This document shows positions 46,841-56,260 of a stretch of DNA of 64,000 bases, piece by piece (positions within the stretch are counted from its first letter, which is position 1; every line of letters begins with the position of its first letter). The notes beneath the pieces are model-generated. The model searched no databases. It had not been told where the DNA came from and saw nothing but the letters and a program-made list of their open reading frames with translations. A program made the position numbers and the translations under genes. Source of the DNA: Pseudomonadota bacterium (GTDB taxonomy: Bacteria > Pseudomonadota > Alphaproteobacteria > Acetobacterales > Acetobacteraceae); NCBI GenBank assembly GCA_021816925.1, contig JAKAWQ010000005.1, forward strand, positions 1 to 64,000, written 5' to 3'.

Positions 46841-47697
46841 GCGAGGCCGCACCTGCCCTGCACCGGAGACTGCGGAGGCGTGGGCGCAATGCCGGAGCGG
46901 GCCTGGTTGGGGCGGCGATTGTCGGCTTGTGGATGTTTGCGGCACTCGCGGCCCCGCTGCTCGCTCCGCACGGCGAAGCGGCAATCGTGAGCAATACGGT
47001 ATTCGGCCCCATGAGCGGGCGTTTCCCGCTCGGCACCGACTATCTCGGGCGAGACGTGCTCAGCCTGATCCTCTATGGGGCGCGCTACACGATCGGCCTC
47101 GCGCTCGCCGCGACCGCACTGGCCGCCGGGTCCGGCGTCGTGCTCGGCAGCCTGGCAGCGGCGAGCGGTGGGACGCTCGATGCCGTGCTGAGCCGCGCCA
47201 TGGACACGCTGATCTCGCTGCCCGGGCTGATGTTCGCGCTGGTCATGGTTGCCGCGCTCGGCTCGTCGGTGCCCGTGCTGATCGCCACCGCGGCGGTGAT
47301 CTACACGCCGGGTGCGTTCCGGATTGCCCGTTCGCTCGCCGTTGATATCAATGCGATGGATTTCGTAGTGGTCGCGCGCGCGCGGGGTGAGAAAACGCAT
47401 ACGATCATGTTCGAGGAAATCCTCCCGAACATGGTGTTGCCGGTGCTCACGGATTTCGGGCTTCGCTTCGTGTTCATCGTGCTGCTGTTGAGCAGCCTGA
47501 GCTTCCTCGGTCTCGGCATTCAGCCTCCGGCCGCGGACTGGGGATCGCTCGTGCGGGAAAACATCCAGGGCCTCGGCTACGGTGCGCCGGCGGTGATAAT
47601 GCCGGCGGTCGCGATCGCCACGCTCACGATCGGCGTCAATCTGCTGATCGACGGTTTCGCCGGCGGGAGACGCCGTGAATTTGCCGATGGACACTGA
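46837..47697 (+). CDS. ABC importer permease (DppC-like)
   Basis: A 286-residue DppC/OppC permease. It has the N-terminal FPLGTDYLGRDVLSLILYGAR motif, five or six helices and the EAA loop VVARARGEKTHTIMFEEILPN. Its start overlaps the DppB-like gene (ATGA) and its end overlaps the ATPase gene by 23 bases. Confidence 0.94.
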   Translation: MSEAAPALHRRLRRRGRNAGAGLVGAAIVGLWMFAALAAPLLAPHGEAAIVSNTVFGPMSGRFPLGTDYLGRDVLSLILYGARYTIGLALAATALAAGSGVVLGSLAAASGGTLDAVLSRAMDTLISLPGLMFALVMVAALGSSVPVLIATAAVIYTPGAFRIARSLAVDINAMDFVVVARARGEKTHTIMFEEILPNMVLPVLTDFGLRFVFIVLLLSSLSFLGLGIQPPAADWGSLVRENIQGLGYGAPAVIMPAVAIATLTIGVNLLIDGFAGGRRREFADGH

Positions 47698-49564
47698 GAC
47701 CGCCGTCGAGGTTGCGGACCTCAGTGTCATGGCGGCGGACAGCGCAGGGGCGCGCCGGCCAATCGTCGATGGCGTGAGCTTTACGATCGCGCGCGGCGAG
47801 GTTGCGGCGCTGATCGGCGAATCAGGTTCGGGCAAAACAACGATCGCGCTCTCGCTGATGGGCTTCGCTCGCACCGGGTGCCGGATCGCCGCCACGCGCC
47901 TTCGTGTCGGGCGCACCGACGTGCTCGCGCTCAAGCGGCGAGAGCTGGCGGCATTTCGTGGTCGTAATGTCTGTTACATTGCGCAGAGCGCCGCCGCGGC
48001 CTTCAATCCGGCTCGCCGCATTCTGCCGCAGGTGATCGAGGGTACGGCGATCCACCGGCTGATGTCACGGGCTGCCGCGGAGGCCAAGGCGATTGCGCTC
48101 TTCCACGCGCTGGCGCTCCCGGATCCTGAGGGGATCGGTGCCCGCTTTCCCCACCAGGTCTCCGGCGGGCAGCTCCAGCGGCTGCTCGCGGCCATGGCGC
48201 TGATCACTGAGCCCGAACTCTTAATTCTCGACGAGCCGACCACCGCGCTCGACGTGACGACGCAAATCGAGGTTCTGCGCGCCTTCAAGCGCGTAGTGCG
48301 CGAGCGGGGGGTGACAGCGCTCTATGTGTCGCACGACCTTGCGGTGGTGGCGCAGATCGCCGATCGCATTGCCGTGCTGCGCGACGGCAGGATGCAGGAA
48401 GCGGCACAAACCAGTCATTTGATTGCGGCACCGGAGCACCCCTATACGGCAAGCCTGCTTGCCGCCGCCGCACCGACGCCGCGTGCCGCGCCAGCGGCGG
48501 CAGAGGCGCCGGTGCCGTTGCTCGACATTAGGGGCTTGGTCGCGGGCTACGGTGCGGTCCGATCATCCGGGCTGCCCACCGTGCCGGTGCTGCACAACGT
48601 CGATCTTTCGATCCGCCAGGGCTCGGCATTCGGTGTGGTGGGCGAGTCGGGTTGCGGCAAGAGCACGCTCGCCCGCGTGATCGCAGGGCTGCTGCCGCCG
48701 GCGCGCGGTTCGATCCGGCTCGAAGGTGAGAGCTTGGCAGGGCGCGCGGCGGCGCGCACGCGCGAACAGCTCCGTCGTATCCAGATCGTTTTCCAGATGC
48801 CGGACGTGGCGCTCAACCCCGCGCGCACAGTTGCGCGCATCATCGGTCGGCCGCTCGTCTTTTATCACGGGCTCTCCGGTGCAGCGCTCCGCCGCCGCAC
48901 AGCCGAACTCCTGGAGCTCGTGCATCTGCCAACGAGCCTGGCGGCGCGCTACCCTGGCGAGCTTTCGGGTGGTCAGAAGCAGCGCGTCAATCTTGCACGC
49001 GCGCTCGCGGCGGAGCCAAGCCTTGTGCTCTGCGACGAGGTGACATCGGCGCTCGACACCGTGATCGGCGCCCAGATTCTCGACCTGCTCGCCGAACTTC
49101 GGGAAAGGCTCGGGCTCTCCTACCTCTTCATCAGCCACGATCTGGCGACGGTGCGCGCACTCTGTGATGAGGTGATGGTTCTCTACGCAGGCCGGCGGGT
49201 GGAGAGCGGCCGACGCGACACGCTGCTCCGCCGGCCGGTCCATCCCTATACCGAGCTGCTGCTTTCGTCGGTGCCGGAGTTGCGTCCCGGCTGGCTGGAG
49301 ATGGTACCTCCGGTGCCGGCCGCTCGCGGCATCGCGGCGGGCATGGGTGGTCGTGGCTGCCCCTTCTTTCCGCGTTGCCCGCATGGGATTCCCGATCTCT
49401 GCGCACGCGAGCCGCCGCCGCTCAGGATGCTCGCCAAGGGCGCCGAGATCGCGTGCCATCGCAGCGAGGAGGACCTGCTCGCGCTGCAGAGCCAGAAGAG
49501 CGCAACCGCCGCGATGCCGCCACCCGCCTCTGTTTCCACCTGCCGAGAGCTCCAATGCCCCTAG
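47675..49564 (+). CDS. Fused dual ABC ATPase (DppD-DppF-like)
   Basis: A 629-residue protein with two complete nucleotide-binding domains. Domain 1 has GESGSGKTTIALS, VSGGQLQRLLAAMAL and LILDEPTTALDV. Domain 2 has GESGCGKSTLARV, LSGGQKQRVNLARAL and LCDEVTSALDT. The oligopeptide-type C-terminal cysteine segment (GCPFFPRCPHG...LC) is present once. The GTG start at 47675 follows a GGGAGA Shine-Dalgarno. It powers the two permeases upstream. It overlaps the next gene by ten bases, linking transport to the flavoprotein. Confidence 0.94.
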   Translation: MNLPMDTETAVEVADLSVMAADSAGARRPIVDGVSFTIARGEVAALIGESGSGKTTIALSLMGFARTGCRIAATRLRVGRTDVLALKRRELAAFRGRNVCYIAQSAAAAFNPARRILPQVIEGTAIHRLMSRAAAEAKAIALFHALALPDPEGIGARFPHQVSGGQLQRLLAAMALITEPELLILDEPTTALDVTTQIEVLRAFKRVVRERGVTALYVSHDLAVVAQIADRIAVLRDGRMQEAAQTSHLIAAPEHPYTASLLAAAAPTPRAAPAAAEAPVPLLDIRGLVAGYGAVRSSGLPTVPVLHNVDLSIRQGSAFGVVGESGCGKSTLARVIAGLLPPARGSIRLEGESLAGRAAARTREQLRRIQIVFQMPDVALNPARTVARIIGRPLVFYHGLSGAALRRRTAELLELVHLPTSLAARYPGELSGGQKQRVNLARALAAEPSLVLCDEVTSALDTVIGAQILDLLAELRERLGLSYLFISHDLATVRALCDEVMVLYAGRRVESGRRDTLLRRPVHPYTELLLSSVPELRPGWLEMVPPVPAARGIAAGMGGRGCPFFPRCPHGIPDLCAREPPPLRMLAKGAEIACHRSEEDLLALQSQKSATAAMPPPASVSTCRELQCP

Positions 49565-51597
49565 ATACCGCCAAGTTCGATCCGGCCAACGATCCGTTGC
49601 TGCGACCCTTCTCCATCCGCCATCTTCGCTTGCGCAACCGCATCATGAGCACGAGTCACGCATCGACGCTCGACGAAGACGGGCTGCCGACCGAACGGTA
49701 CCAGCGCTACCATGAGGAGAAGGCGAAGGGCGGGCTTGCGCTCACCATGTTCGGCGGGTCCTCGATGGTGGCGCCGGATTCGAGCTGGGGCGGCGGCCAG
49801 ATCGACATGGCAAGCGACCGCATCATTCCATATCTCCAGGAATTCTCGGCGCGCATCCACGGGCATGGAGCGGCCATCATGTGCCAGATCTCGCATCTCG
49901 GCAGGCGTGCCGATGCGCTTTCCTGGAACTGGCTGCCGACGATCGGGCCCTCGCGCATCCGCGAGACGCGCCATCGCAGTGTCCCGCGCGAAATGGATCG
50001 CGCCGATATCGATCGCGTCGTGCGCGATTACGCCGAGGCCGCCTGGCGCTGCAAGGAAGGCGGGTTGGACGGTGTCGAGACCGTCACAGGCGGGCATCTG
50101 ATCGGCCAGTTCTTCTCTCCCCGCACCAACCGCCGCAATGACAGCTTCGGAGGCTCGACCGAGAATCGCGCCCGCTTCGGGCTGATGGTGCACGAGGCGA
50201 TCCGCAGGCGCGTCGGGGACGGTTTTCTTGTCGGCATCCGATTCGTCATCGAGGAAGGTCCCCCGGACGGCATCGATTTCGAGGAATGCCTTCGTATTGC
50301 GCACGTCCTCGAGCGGGAGGGTCATCTCGATTTCTTCAATGCGATCTTCGGGCGCATGGACACGGACATCGCACTCGCCGAACACAACATGCCGGGAATG
50401 TCGCAGCCGATCGCGCCCTTCCTCGACCTTGTTGGTGCGTTCCGCCGCGAGGTCCGCCTGCCCGTGTTCCACGCCGCGCGCATTCCGGATCTCGCGACCG
50501 CGCGCCGTGCCGTGGGTGAGGGTCTGGTGGACATGATCGGGATGACGCGGGCGCACATGGCCGACCCGCAGATCGCCAACAAGCTCGCGCGCGGCGAGGC
50601 CGAACGCATCCGCCCCTGCGTCGGCGCCTCCTATTGCATGTACAAGAAGGTCGCCTGCATCCACAATCCGGCCTCGGGGCGCGAGCAGATCTTGCCGCAG
50701 ATTGTCGCGCCTGCGGCCGCGCCGGGGCGGCGTGTCGTCGTGGTGGGTGGCGGGCCGGCCGGGCTCGAGGCGGCACGCGTCGCGGCCGAGCGCGGCCACA
50801 AGGTGGTGTTGTTCGAAGCGGCCAACAGGCTCGGGGGGCAACTCCTGATCGCCGTGCGAGCAAGCTGGCGGCGCGACCTCATCGCGATCGTGGACTGGCG
50901 CGTGGCCGAGCTCGAGCAGCTCGGCGTCGCGGTGCGGCTCAACGCCTACGCCGAGGCCGAGGACGTGCTGGCCGAGCAGCCGGATGCCGTGATTATCGCA
51001 ACGGGCGGCGTGCCCGACACCAACGGCTTCGCCGGCGCGGAATATTGCACCAGCGTCTGGGACGTACTGAGTGGCGCCACCGCCGCCAAACAGGACGTTC
51101 TCGTCTTCGACGGCATGGGGCGGCACGAGGCAGTGTCCTGCGCGCTGCATCTGGCCGAATCCGGCCACCGCGTGCAGTTCGTGACGATCGACGACAATCT
51201 CGGAGTCGAAATGGCCTATTCGGAGCGCGTGGTCTATCGTCAGCAGTTTGCGCGGAACGGCATCGACGTGGCGATCGACCGGCAGCTTACAGGCGTGCGG
51301 CCGGCCGGCAACCAGCTCGCTGCTATCTTCCGCCACGAGCTGACCGGCGAGGAGAGCACGCGGAAGGCCTCACAGATCGTCGTCGAGCGCGGCACCGCGC
51401 CGGTGACGGCGCTCTATGACGCGCTCTGCCCCGCTTCCGCGAACCAGGGCATCACCGATCTTGACGCGTTGCTTGCCGGGCGGCCGCAGCCGCGTTCCGG
51501 CGACGGTTTCGAGCTGCATCGCATCGGGGATGCTGTCTCGAGCCGCAACGTACACGCGGCGATCTATGACGCGCTCCGACTCTGCATGGCACTCTGA
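49555..51597 (+). CDS. FMN/FAD iron-sulfur flavoprotein, N-methyl amino acid demethylase-like
   Basis: A 680-residue protein of the trimethylamine dehydrogenase/dienoyl-CoA reductase family. The N-terminal OYE-type TIM barrel (residues 1-350) has GGHLIGQFFSPRTNRRND. An iron-sulfur segment follows: CVGASYCMYKKVACIHNPASG. The C-terminal FAD/NAD domain starts VVVVGGGPAGLEAARVA. The cysteine pattern, with no second early cysteine, resembles dimethylglycine or N-methylproline demethylases (DgcA-like) rather than dienoyl-CoA reductase. Only three cysteines are visible as cluster ligands in this segment. It starts within the ABC ATPase gene, so substrate uptake and oxidation look coupled. Confidence 0.88.
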   Translation: MPLDTAKFDPANDPLLRPFSIRHLRLRNRIMSTSHASTLDEDGLPTERYQRYHEEKAKGGLALTMFGGSSMVAPDSSWGGGQIDMASDRIIPYLQEFSARIHGHGAAIMCQISHLGRRADALSWNWLPTIGPSRIRETRHRSVPREMDRADIDRVVRDYAEAAWRCKEGGLDGVETVTGGHLIGQFFSPRTNRRNDSFGGSTENRARFGLMVHEAIRRRVGDGFLVGIRFVIEEGPPDGIDFEECLRIAHVLEREGHLDFFNAIFGRMDTDIALAEHNMPGMSQPIAPFLDLVGAFRREVRLPVFHAARIPDLATARRAVGEGLVDMIGMTRAHMADPQIANKLARGEAERIRPCVGASYCMYKKVACIHNPASGREQILPQIVAPAAAPGRRVVVVGGGPAGLEAARVAAERGHKVVLFEAANRLGGQLLIAVRASWRRDLIAIVDWRVAELEQLGVAVRLNAYAEAEDVLAEQPDAVIIATGGVPDTNGFAGAEYCTSVWDVLSGATAAKQDVLVFDGMGRHEAVSCALHLAESGHRVQFVTIDDNLGVEMAYSERVVYRQQFARNGIDVAIDRQLTGVRPAGNQLAAIFRHELTGEESTRKASQIVVERGTAPVTALYDALCPASANQGITDLDALLAGRPQPRSGDGFELHRIGDAVSSRNVHAAIYDALRLCMAL

Positions 51598-51647
51598 TCA
51601 CCGTCACGCCCGGAAGCGGTACCGCACTCGTTCAATGGAGTAAGCTC

Positions 51648-52391
51648 GTGCGACTTCATGATTTCCGTGTGCTCACATTTGACTGCTATGGTACCCTGAT
51701 CGACTGGGAAAGCGGGATCTTCTCCGCTCTCGTCCCGCTCCAGGCAAAACTCCCCGAGCCACCCGCGCGCGATGCGGTGCTCGAGGCCTTCGCGCGCCAC
51801 GAATCAGCGCAGGAGGCGGAGACTCCGGCGATGCGTTACCCCGAGCTGCTCGCGAAAGTGCACCGGCGGCTTGCCACCGAATGGGGTATCGCCGCGGATG
51901 AAGAGTTGGAGAAGCGTTTTGGCGCCTCGGTACCTGACTGGCCGGCATTTTCCGACTCCCCGGACGCGCTTGCTGCTCTCAAGAAGCATTTTCAGCTCGT
52001 CATTCTCTCGAATGTGGATCGCAAGAGCTTTGCCGGCAGCAATCGTCGCCTCGGCGTTGTCTTCGATGCCGTGTTTACCGCCGAGGATATCGGCGCCTAC
52101 AAGCCGGATCCGGCGAATTTCCGCTATCTCTTGGAGCGTCTGGCGGAGCGAGGCGTGAAGAAATCGGAAATCCTGCACACCGCCCAGAGCCTTTTTCACG
52201 ACCACGTACCCGCCAAGCGGGCGGGTCTTGCCACTGCGTGGATCGACCGACGCCACGGCGCGGCCGGATTCGGTGCGACGATGCCGCCGCCCGAGGATGC
52301 GCGCTACGATTTCCGCTTGCCGAGCCTTGCCGCGATGCTTGAAGCCTATAGGGAAGAGGAGCGGAGCCCGGTGCCGTACGGGGCCGGCTGA
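51648..52391 (+). CDS. Haloacid dehalogenase type II-like hydrolase
   Basis: A 247-residue HAD hydrolase. Motif I is LTFDCYGTLIDWE, motif II VILSNVD and motif III/IV near AYKPDPANF. The class is that of 2-haloacid dehalogenases, but many act on other substrates. The GTG start at 51648 has a GGAG upstream. It is about 50 bases after the flavoprotein gene on the same strand. Confidence 0.88.
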   Translation: MRLHDFRVLTFDCYGTLIDWESGIFSALVPLQAKLPEPPARDAVLEAFARHESAQEAETPAMRYPELLAKVHRRLATEWGIAADEELEKRFGASVPDWPAFSDSPDALAALKKHFQLVILSNVDRKSFAGSNRRLGVVFDAVFTAEDIGAYKPDPANFRYLLERLAERGVKKSEILHTAQSLFHDHVPAKRAGLATAWIDRRHGAAGFGATMPPPEDARYDFRLPSLAAMLEAYREEERSPVPYGAG

Positions 52392-52400
52392 GCGGGCCGA

Positions 52401-53360
52401 TTGAGCAGGGCGGCGGCACGGCGCCGCGCGCGGCGCGCAATCCTCTATATCGGGCGCGCCGATCGCGGCGAGGCCTGGGCACGCATCACGCGGGCGGAGG
52501 CGCCCGATCTCGAAGTCCGCGTCTTTCCGGACATCGGTGAGCCGGAGGAGATTGCCTATCTCGCGGCGTGGACAATTCCGCCCGGTCTGATCGCGCGGCT
52601 TCCCAATCTGCGTGCTGTTTTTTCCGTTGGCGCCGGCGTCGATCAGCTCGATGTCGCCGCGATTCCGCCGGCGCTTCCGCTGACGCGCATGATCGAGCCC
52701 GGGCTCGTTTCAGATATTGCAGGCTACGCCGCCATGGCCGCGCTCATGTTGCAGAGGCGGATTCCTGACTATCTTGAGCAGGCTCGGAGCGGGACCTGGC
52801 ACCCCCTCCCCGCTCCTCCGACCGCGGAGACGCCGGCCGGCGTGCTTGGACTTGGCGTGCTCGGTCAGGCGGCAGCCGGCGCGCTTTCGCGATTTGGCTT
52901 CCCGGTGCTCGGTTGGAGCCGCACGCCGCGGCAGATTCCAGGTATCGCCTGTTGCGCCGGCGTGGACGGGCTGGACACGTTGCTTGCGCGAAGCCGCATT
53001 CTGATATGTCTGCTGCCGCTCACGAGAGAGACGCGAGGCATCCTCAACGGGACCGTTTTCGCGCGCTTGCCGCGTGGTGCGGGGCTTGTCAATCTCGGCC
53101 GCGGCGGGCACCTCGAGGAGGCCGACCTGCTGGCCGCGCTCGATTCCGGGCAGCTTTCGGCCGCGGTGCTCGACGTGTTCGAAACAGAGCCTCTGCCGCC
53201 TACCCATCCGTTCTGGACCCATCCGCGCATTATCGTCACACCGCACATCGGCGCCGTCACCACCAACGAGGGTGGGATTGCCGCGCTGCTTGCCAACATC
53301 CGTCGCTTCGAATGCGGTGAGAGACCCGAGGGCGAGATCGATCGCGCGCGCGGCTATTGA
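52401..53360 (+). CDS. D-2-hydroxyacid dehydrogenase (GhrA-like)
   Basis: A 319-residue NAD(P)-dependent 2-hydroxyacid dehydrogenase, similar to glyoxylate/hydroxypyruvate reductase A. The Rossmann motif is GVLGLGVLGQAAAGAL. The catalytic residues lie in LVNLGRGGHLEE (Arg), DVFETEPLP (Glu) and VTPHIGAVT (His). The start is a TTG at 52401, so the first 13 arginine-rich residues are uncertain. It follows the dehalogenase gene by nine bases and could reduce the oxo-acid made by oxidative demethylation. Confidence 0.88.
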   Translation: MSRAAARRRARRAILYIGRADRGEAWARITRAEAPDLEVRVFPDIGEPEEIAYLAAWTIPPGLIARLPNLRAVFSVGAGVDQLDVAAIPPALPLTRMIEPGLVSDIAGYAAMAALMLQRRIPDYLEQARSGTWHPLPAPPTAETPAGVLGLGVLGQAAAGALSRFGFPVLGWSRTPRQIPGIACCAGVDGLDTLLARSRILICLLPLTRETRGILNGTVFARLPRGAGLVNLGRGGHLEEADLLAALDSGQLSAAVLDVFETEPLPPTHPFWTHPRIIVTPHIGAVTTNEGGIAALLANIRRFECGERPEGEIDRARGY

Positions 53361-53381
53361 ACGACGGTCGGCGGCGCTTCG

Positions 53382-54515
53382 TCAGGCGCGTGCGAAGCGG
53401 CTGATGTGGAAGGGTTCGATCGGCGTCGTCGTGGCACCGGTTGCGATCAGCTCCGCCATCACTTCACCGACGCCCGGACCCAACTGGAAGCCGTGGCCGC
53501 AGAAGCCGAAGGCGTAATAAAGACCCGCCGTGTGTGCGCTCGGCCCGATGACGGGAATCTCGTCGTCGACATAGCCCTCGATGCCGCTCCATGTGCGGAT
53601 GATGTTGAGCGCGGCGAGCGCCGGCACGAGGCGACGCACGTGCTGGAACTGGCGGAGCGTATTGGCGGGATCGACATAAGCGCGCCGGATCTCCGGCAGC
53701 GCCGGGCCGCGCAATCCGCCGCCATAGACGATGTTCCCGCGCGTGACCTGGCGAAGATAGACGCCTTCCTCCTCGACATCGGAAAAGACGCCGATCGAGG
53801 GCGCAATCGCGTAAGGAGCCGGCTCCGTCACCGCCATCTGCGGGCCGCGCGGCTGAAGCGGAACCGGCGCATCGAAGAGGGCGGCGAGGGCGCCGGCCCA
53901 GGCGCCGGCGGAAATCTGCACGATGGGGGCCCGGAACCGCGCTCGCGAAGATGTTTCAAGGATGAAATCATCCGCTGCCTTGGCGATTGCGGTGACCTCG
54001 GTGTTCTCGTATACGGCCGCGCCTGCTCGCACCGCAGCGCGAGCGAAGGCCGGGGCGGCCAGGCGCGGATTGGCGTGCCCGTCCTTAGGCGAAAACGAGC
54101 CGGCAATCGCGTCGGCGGAGAGATAGGGAAAGCGCACGCGAAGCGCGTTCCGGCTGATCAGTTCGAGATCGAGGCCATAGGGACGCGCATCCTCGGCATA
54201 TTGCTCGAGGCGCCCGACCTCTTCTTTGCGAAAGCAGACGCGGAGATGCCCGTTCGGCACGAATTCCGCGTCCTCGCCGAGAAGCTCCTGAAGCTCTCCC
54301 CACACCTTGCGTGCGCGGTTGGCGAGTGGAAGCTGGGGCAGGAAGCGGCCCTGGCGACGCACGTTGCCGAAATTGACTCCGCTTGCCTGCTGGCCGACCA
54401 GCCCGCGCTCGAGCAGGATCACTGAACGTCCGTACCGGCGCAGGAAAAGCGCGGTCGCGGCACCCATGATGCCGCCGCCCACGATCACCACGTCGGCCGC
54501 TGCCGCCTGGGTCAC
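53382..54515 (-). CDS. FAD-dependent amino acid/opine oxidase, beta-type subunit
   Basis: A 377-residue DAO-family flavoprotein. The FAD motif is VVIVGGGIMGAATALFLRRYG, and the C-terminal segment has GIEGYVDDEIPVIGP and AFGFCGHGFQLGPGVGE. In three-subunit oxidases (octopine/nopaline oxidases, or D-hydroxyproline dehydrogenase) this is the catalytic subunit. The GTG start at 54515 overlaps the stop of the next upstream gene (GTGA). It is convergent with the hydroxyacid dehydrogenase. Confidence 0.88.
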   Translation of the reverse strand: MTQAAAADVVIVGGGIMGAATALFLRRYGRSVILLERGLVGQQASGVNFGNVRRQGRFLPQLPLANRARKVWGELQELLGEDAEFVPNGHLRVCFRKEEVGRLEQYAEDARPYGLDLELISRNALRVRFPYLSADAIAGSFSPKDGHANPRLAAPAFARAAVRAGAAVYENTEVTAIAKAADDFILETSSRARFRAPIVQISAGAWAGALAALFDAPVPLQPRGPQMAVTEPAPYAIAPSIGVFSDVEEEGVYLRQVTRGNIVYGGGLRGPALPEIRRAYVDPANTLRQFQHVRRLVPALAALNIIRTWSGIEGYVDDEIPVIGPSAHTAGLYYAFGFCGHGFQLGPGVGEVMAELIATGATTTPIEPFHISRFARA

Positions 54516-55882
54516 GGTGCCGCGCCGGCCAGCGAAATGGAGAGCGGCTTGACCGGCGCCTGGCCGCGCAAACGGCCGACCTTCTCGACCGGCACACCGC
54601 GCGCAGCGGCGAGCACCTCCGCGCCGGCGAGCCCGCAATACCGTCCCTGGCAACGCCCCATGCCGATGCGTACGAAAGCCTTCGCGCGGTTCATCTCGGG
54701 TGCGCCGAAAGTCGAGGCGGCGCCGCGAATCTCGCCGGCAGTGATCGCCTCGCAGCGGCAGACCAGCGTCGCATCGGGCAGTTCCCCGGCCAGGCGCGCG
54801 GGCCAGGAAAAACCGAGCTCAAGCCCGCGGCCGAAACGCGCCGTGCGGGCAAGGCGGCGGCGCAGCAGCGCCGTCTCTGCCGGGCGCACGGTGCGGCCGA
54901 GATCTGCAAGCACGGCGCACGCAGCAAGCCGGCCGGCGAGCTCCGCCGCATCCGCGCCGGCGGCGCGCACGCCGTCGCCCGCGAGATAGACGCCGGGAAC
55001 CGAACTCCGCCCGTCCGTATCGGTAACGGGTAGCCATTGGCGCGAGGGCGCGTCGAAGGCGAATTCGCAGCGCGCGAGGTCGGCCAATTGCGTTTCCGAG
55101 CGCAAGCCATAGCCGAGCCCGACCGCATCGCAGGCGATTATCTGTTCGGAGCCACGCGAATCGCGAAGACGAAGTTGGTGCACGCGGCCTTCGCCCGTGA
55201 TCGCAAGCGGCGTGACGCCGCTCAACATCCCGACGCCGTGCGCTGCCAGCCACGCGGTGTAATAGAGCCCTTTGGCGAGCATCGAAGGCCGCGCGGAAAG
55301 TGCGGGAAGCGCGGCGATTCGTCCGGCGAGAGGCGACGTGTCAAGGACCGCCGCAACCGCCGCGCCTGCGCGCACATACTGATAGGCAACGAGATAGAGC
55401 AAGGGGCCGGTACCGAGAAAAGCGGGGCGCGCGCCGATCGCGCAAGCCTGGGCCTTGAGCGCGATCTGGGCTCCGCCGAGACTATAGACCCCGGGCAGGG
55501 TCCAGCCCGGCAACGGCATGATCCGGTCGGTCGCACCAGGTGCCAGGATCAGCGCATCGAACCGGAGCGCCTCGCTTTCCGTCCCGTGCCGGAGGTGCAC
55601 GACGTTTTCGTACACGTTCCAGGCGAGCGTTTCGGGCCGATAGTCGATGCGTGGGAGGAGCGCGTCGAACATCCGGTGCAGCCCAGTCGCTTTCCTCGCC
55701 TCGAATCCGTAAAGACTCGCCGCCGCCCGGTGGAACTGGCGCGGCTGGCGCCGATAGATCTGCCCGCCGCTCGCGGGCGCCTCGTCCACCACCACCGGAC
55801 AGAGCCCCGCCTCGACCAGGCGCGCGGCGGCGCGCATGCCCGCCGGTCCGGCGCCCACGATTACGATGCGGGGTTCGGCCAT
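54512..55882 (-). CDS. FAD/NAD oxidoreductase with BFD-like iron-sulfur C-terminus (alpha subunit)
   Basis: A 456-residue subunit of the OoxA/HcnB-like type. The N-terminal FAD site is IVIVGAGPAGMRAAARLVEAG, and APGATDRIMPLPGWTLPGVY forms the family signature. A BFD-like [2Fe-2S] end has LVCRCEAITAGEI and GMGRCQGRYCG. It passes electrons from the DAO-type subunit. It overlaps the ferredoxin-type gene at its start and the catalytic subunit at its end. Confidence 0.9.
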   Translation of the reverse strand: MAEPRIVIVGAGPAGMRAAARLVEAGLCPVVVDEAPASGGQIYRRQPRQFHRAAASLYGFEARKATGLHRMFDALLPRIDYRPETLAWNVYENVVHLRHGTESEALRFDALILAPGATDRIMPLPGWTLPGVYSLGGAQIALKAQACAIGARPAFLGTGPLLYLVAYQYVRAGAAVAAVLDTSPLAGRIAALPALSARPSMLAKGLYYTAWLAAHGVGMLSGVTPLAITGEGRVHQLRLRDSRGSEQIIACDAVGLGYGLRSETQLADLARCEFAFDAPSRQWLPVTDTDGRSSVPGVYLAGDGVRAAGADAAELAGRLAACAVLADLGRTVRPAETALLRRRLARTARFGRGLELGFSWPARLAGELPDATLVCRCEAITAGEIRGAASTFGAPEMNRAKAFVRIGMGRCQGRYCGLAGAEVLAAARGVPVEKVGRLRGQAPVKPLSISLAGAAP

Positions 55883-56178
55883 GGCATGCCCGAGGTAAGA
55901 ATGTGCATTCCTTCGGCAACCTCCGTCGTGCACGCGCGCAGCCGCTCTCCCGCCGCCGTCCAGACCCAGCAATCCTGGCAGGCACCCATCAGGCAGAAAC
56001 CCGCACGCGCGCCGTCGCCGAACTCGCTCTCGCGCAACCGCGCGCGCACGGTCAGCAGCGCCACGAGCAGCGTATCGCCGCTTCGGGCCGTGGCCGCCAC
56101 GCCGTCCACCTCGATCCGAACCGGCGCGCGCGCATGCTCGTCCACCCGGCGGAACAGACCTTCTTCACCCCGCGGCAT
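55861..56178 (-). CDS. [2Fe-2S] gamma subunit of the heterotrimeric oxidase
   Basis: A 105-residue ferredoxin-like subunit (HcnA-like) with the plant-type cluster motif CLMGACQDCWV and a final cysteine in RLRACTT. I place the start at the ATG at 56178; the frame is open to 56214. It is the first gene of the three-gene minus-strand operon and overlaps the alpha subunit by about 22 bases. Confidence 0.85.
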   Translation of the reverse strand: MPRGEEGLFRRVDEHARAPVRIEVDGVAATARSGDTLLVALLTVRARLRESEFGDGARAGFCLMGACQDCWVWTAAGERLRACTTEVAEGMHILTSGMPWPNPAS

Positions 56179-56234
56179 GCGTCGAACATCTATCCACGCG
56201 CCACCACCGTCCAATCGCGTTTCGCCTTGTGCTC

Positions 56235-56249
56235 ATAAGCCTGCATTAT
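56235..56249. promoter_or_regulatory. LysR-type box ATAAGC-N5-TTAT, copy 1
   Basis: ATAAGCCTGCATTAT fits the T-N11-A layout of LysR operators. It lies between the divergent oxidase operon and the LysR gene start at 56261. It shares the ATAAGC...TTAT layout with the copy at 57192-57206 upstream of the hydantoinase genes. Confidence 0.6.
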
Positions 56250-56260
56250 ATGATTGGCCT

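Noticed and set aside
44927-46984. A 685-residue minus-strand frame opposite the peptide importer
   Set aside because: The plus strand encodes a recognisable binding protein and permease here; the antisense product has no family features.
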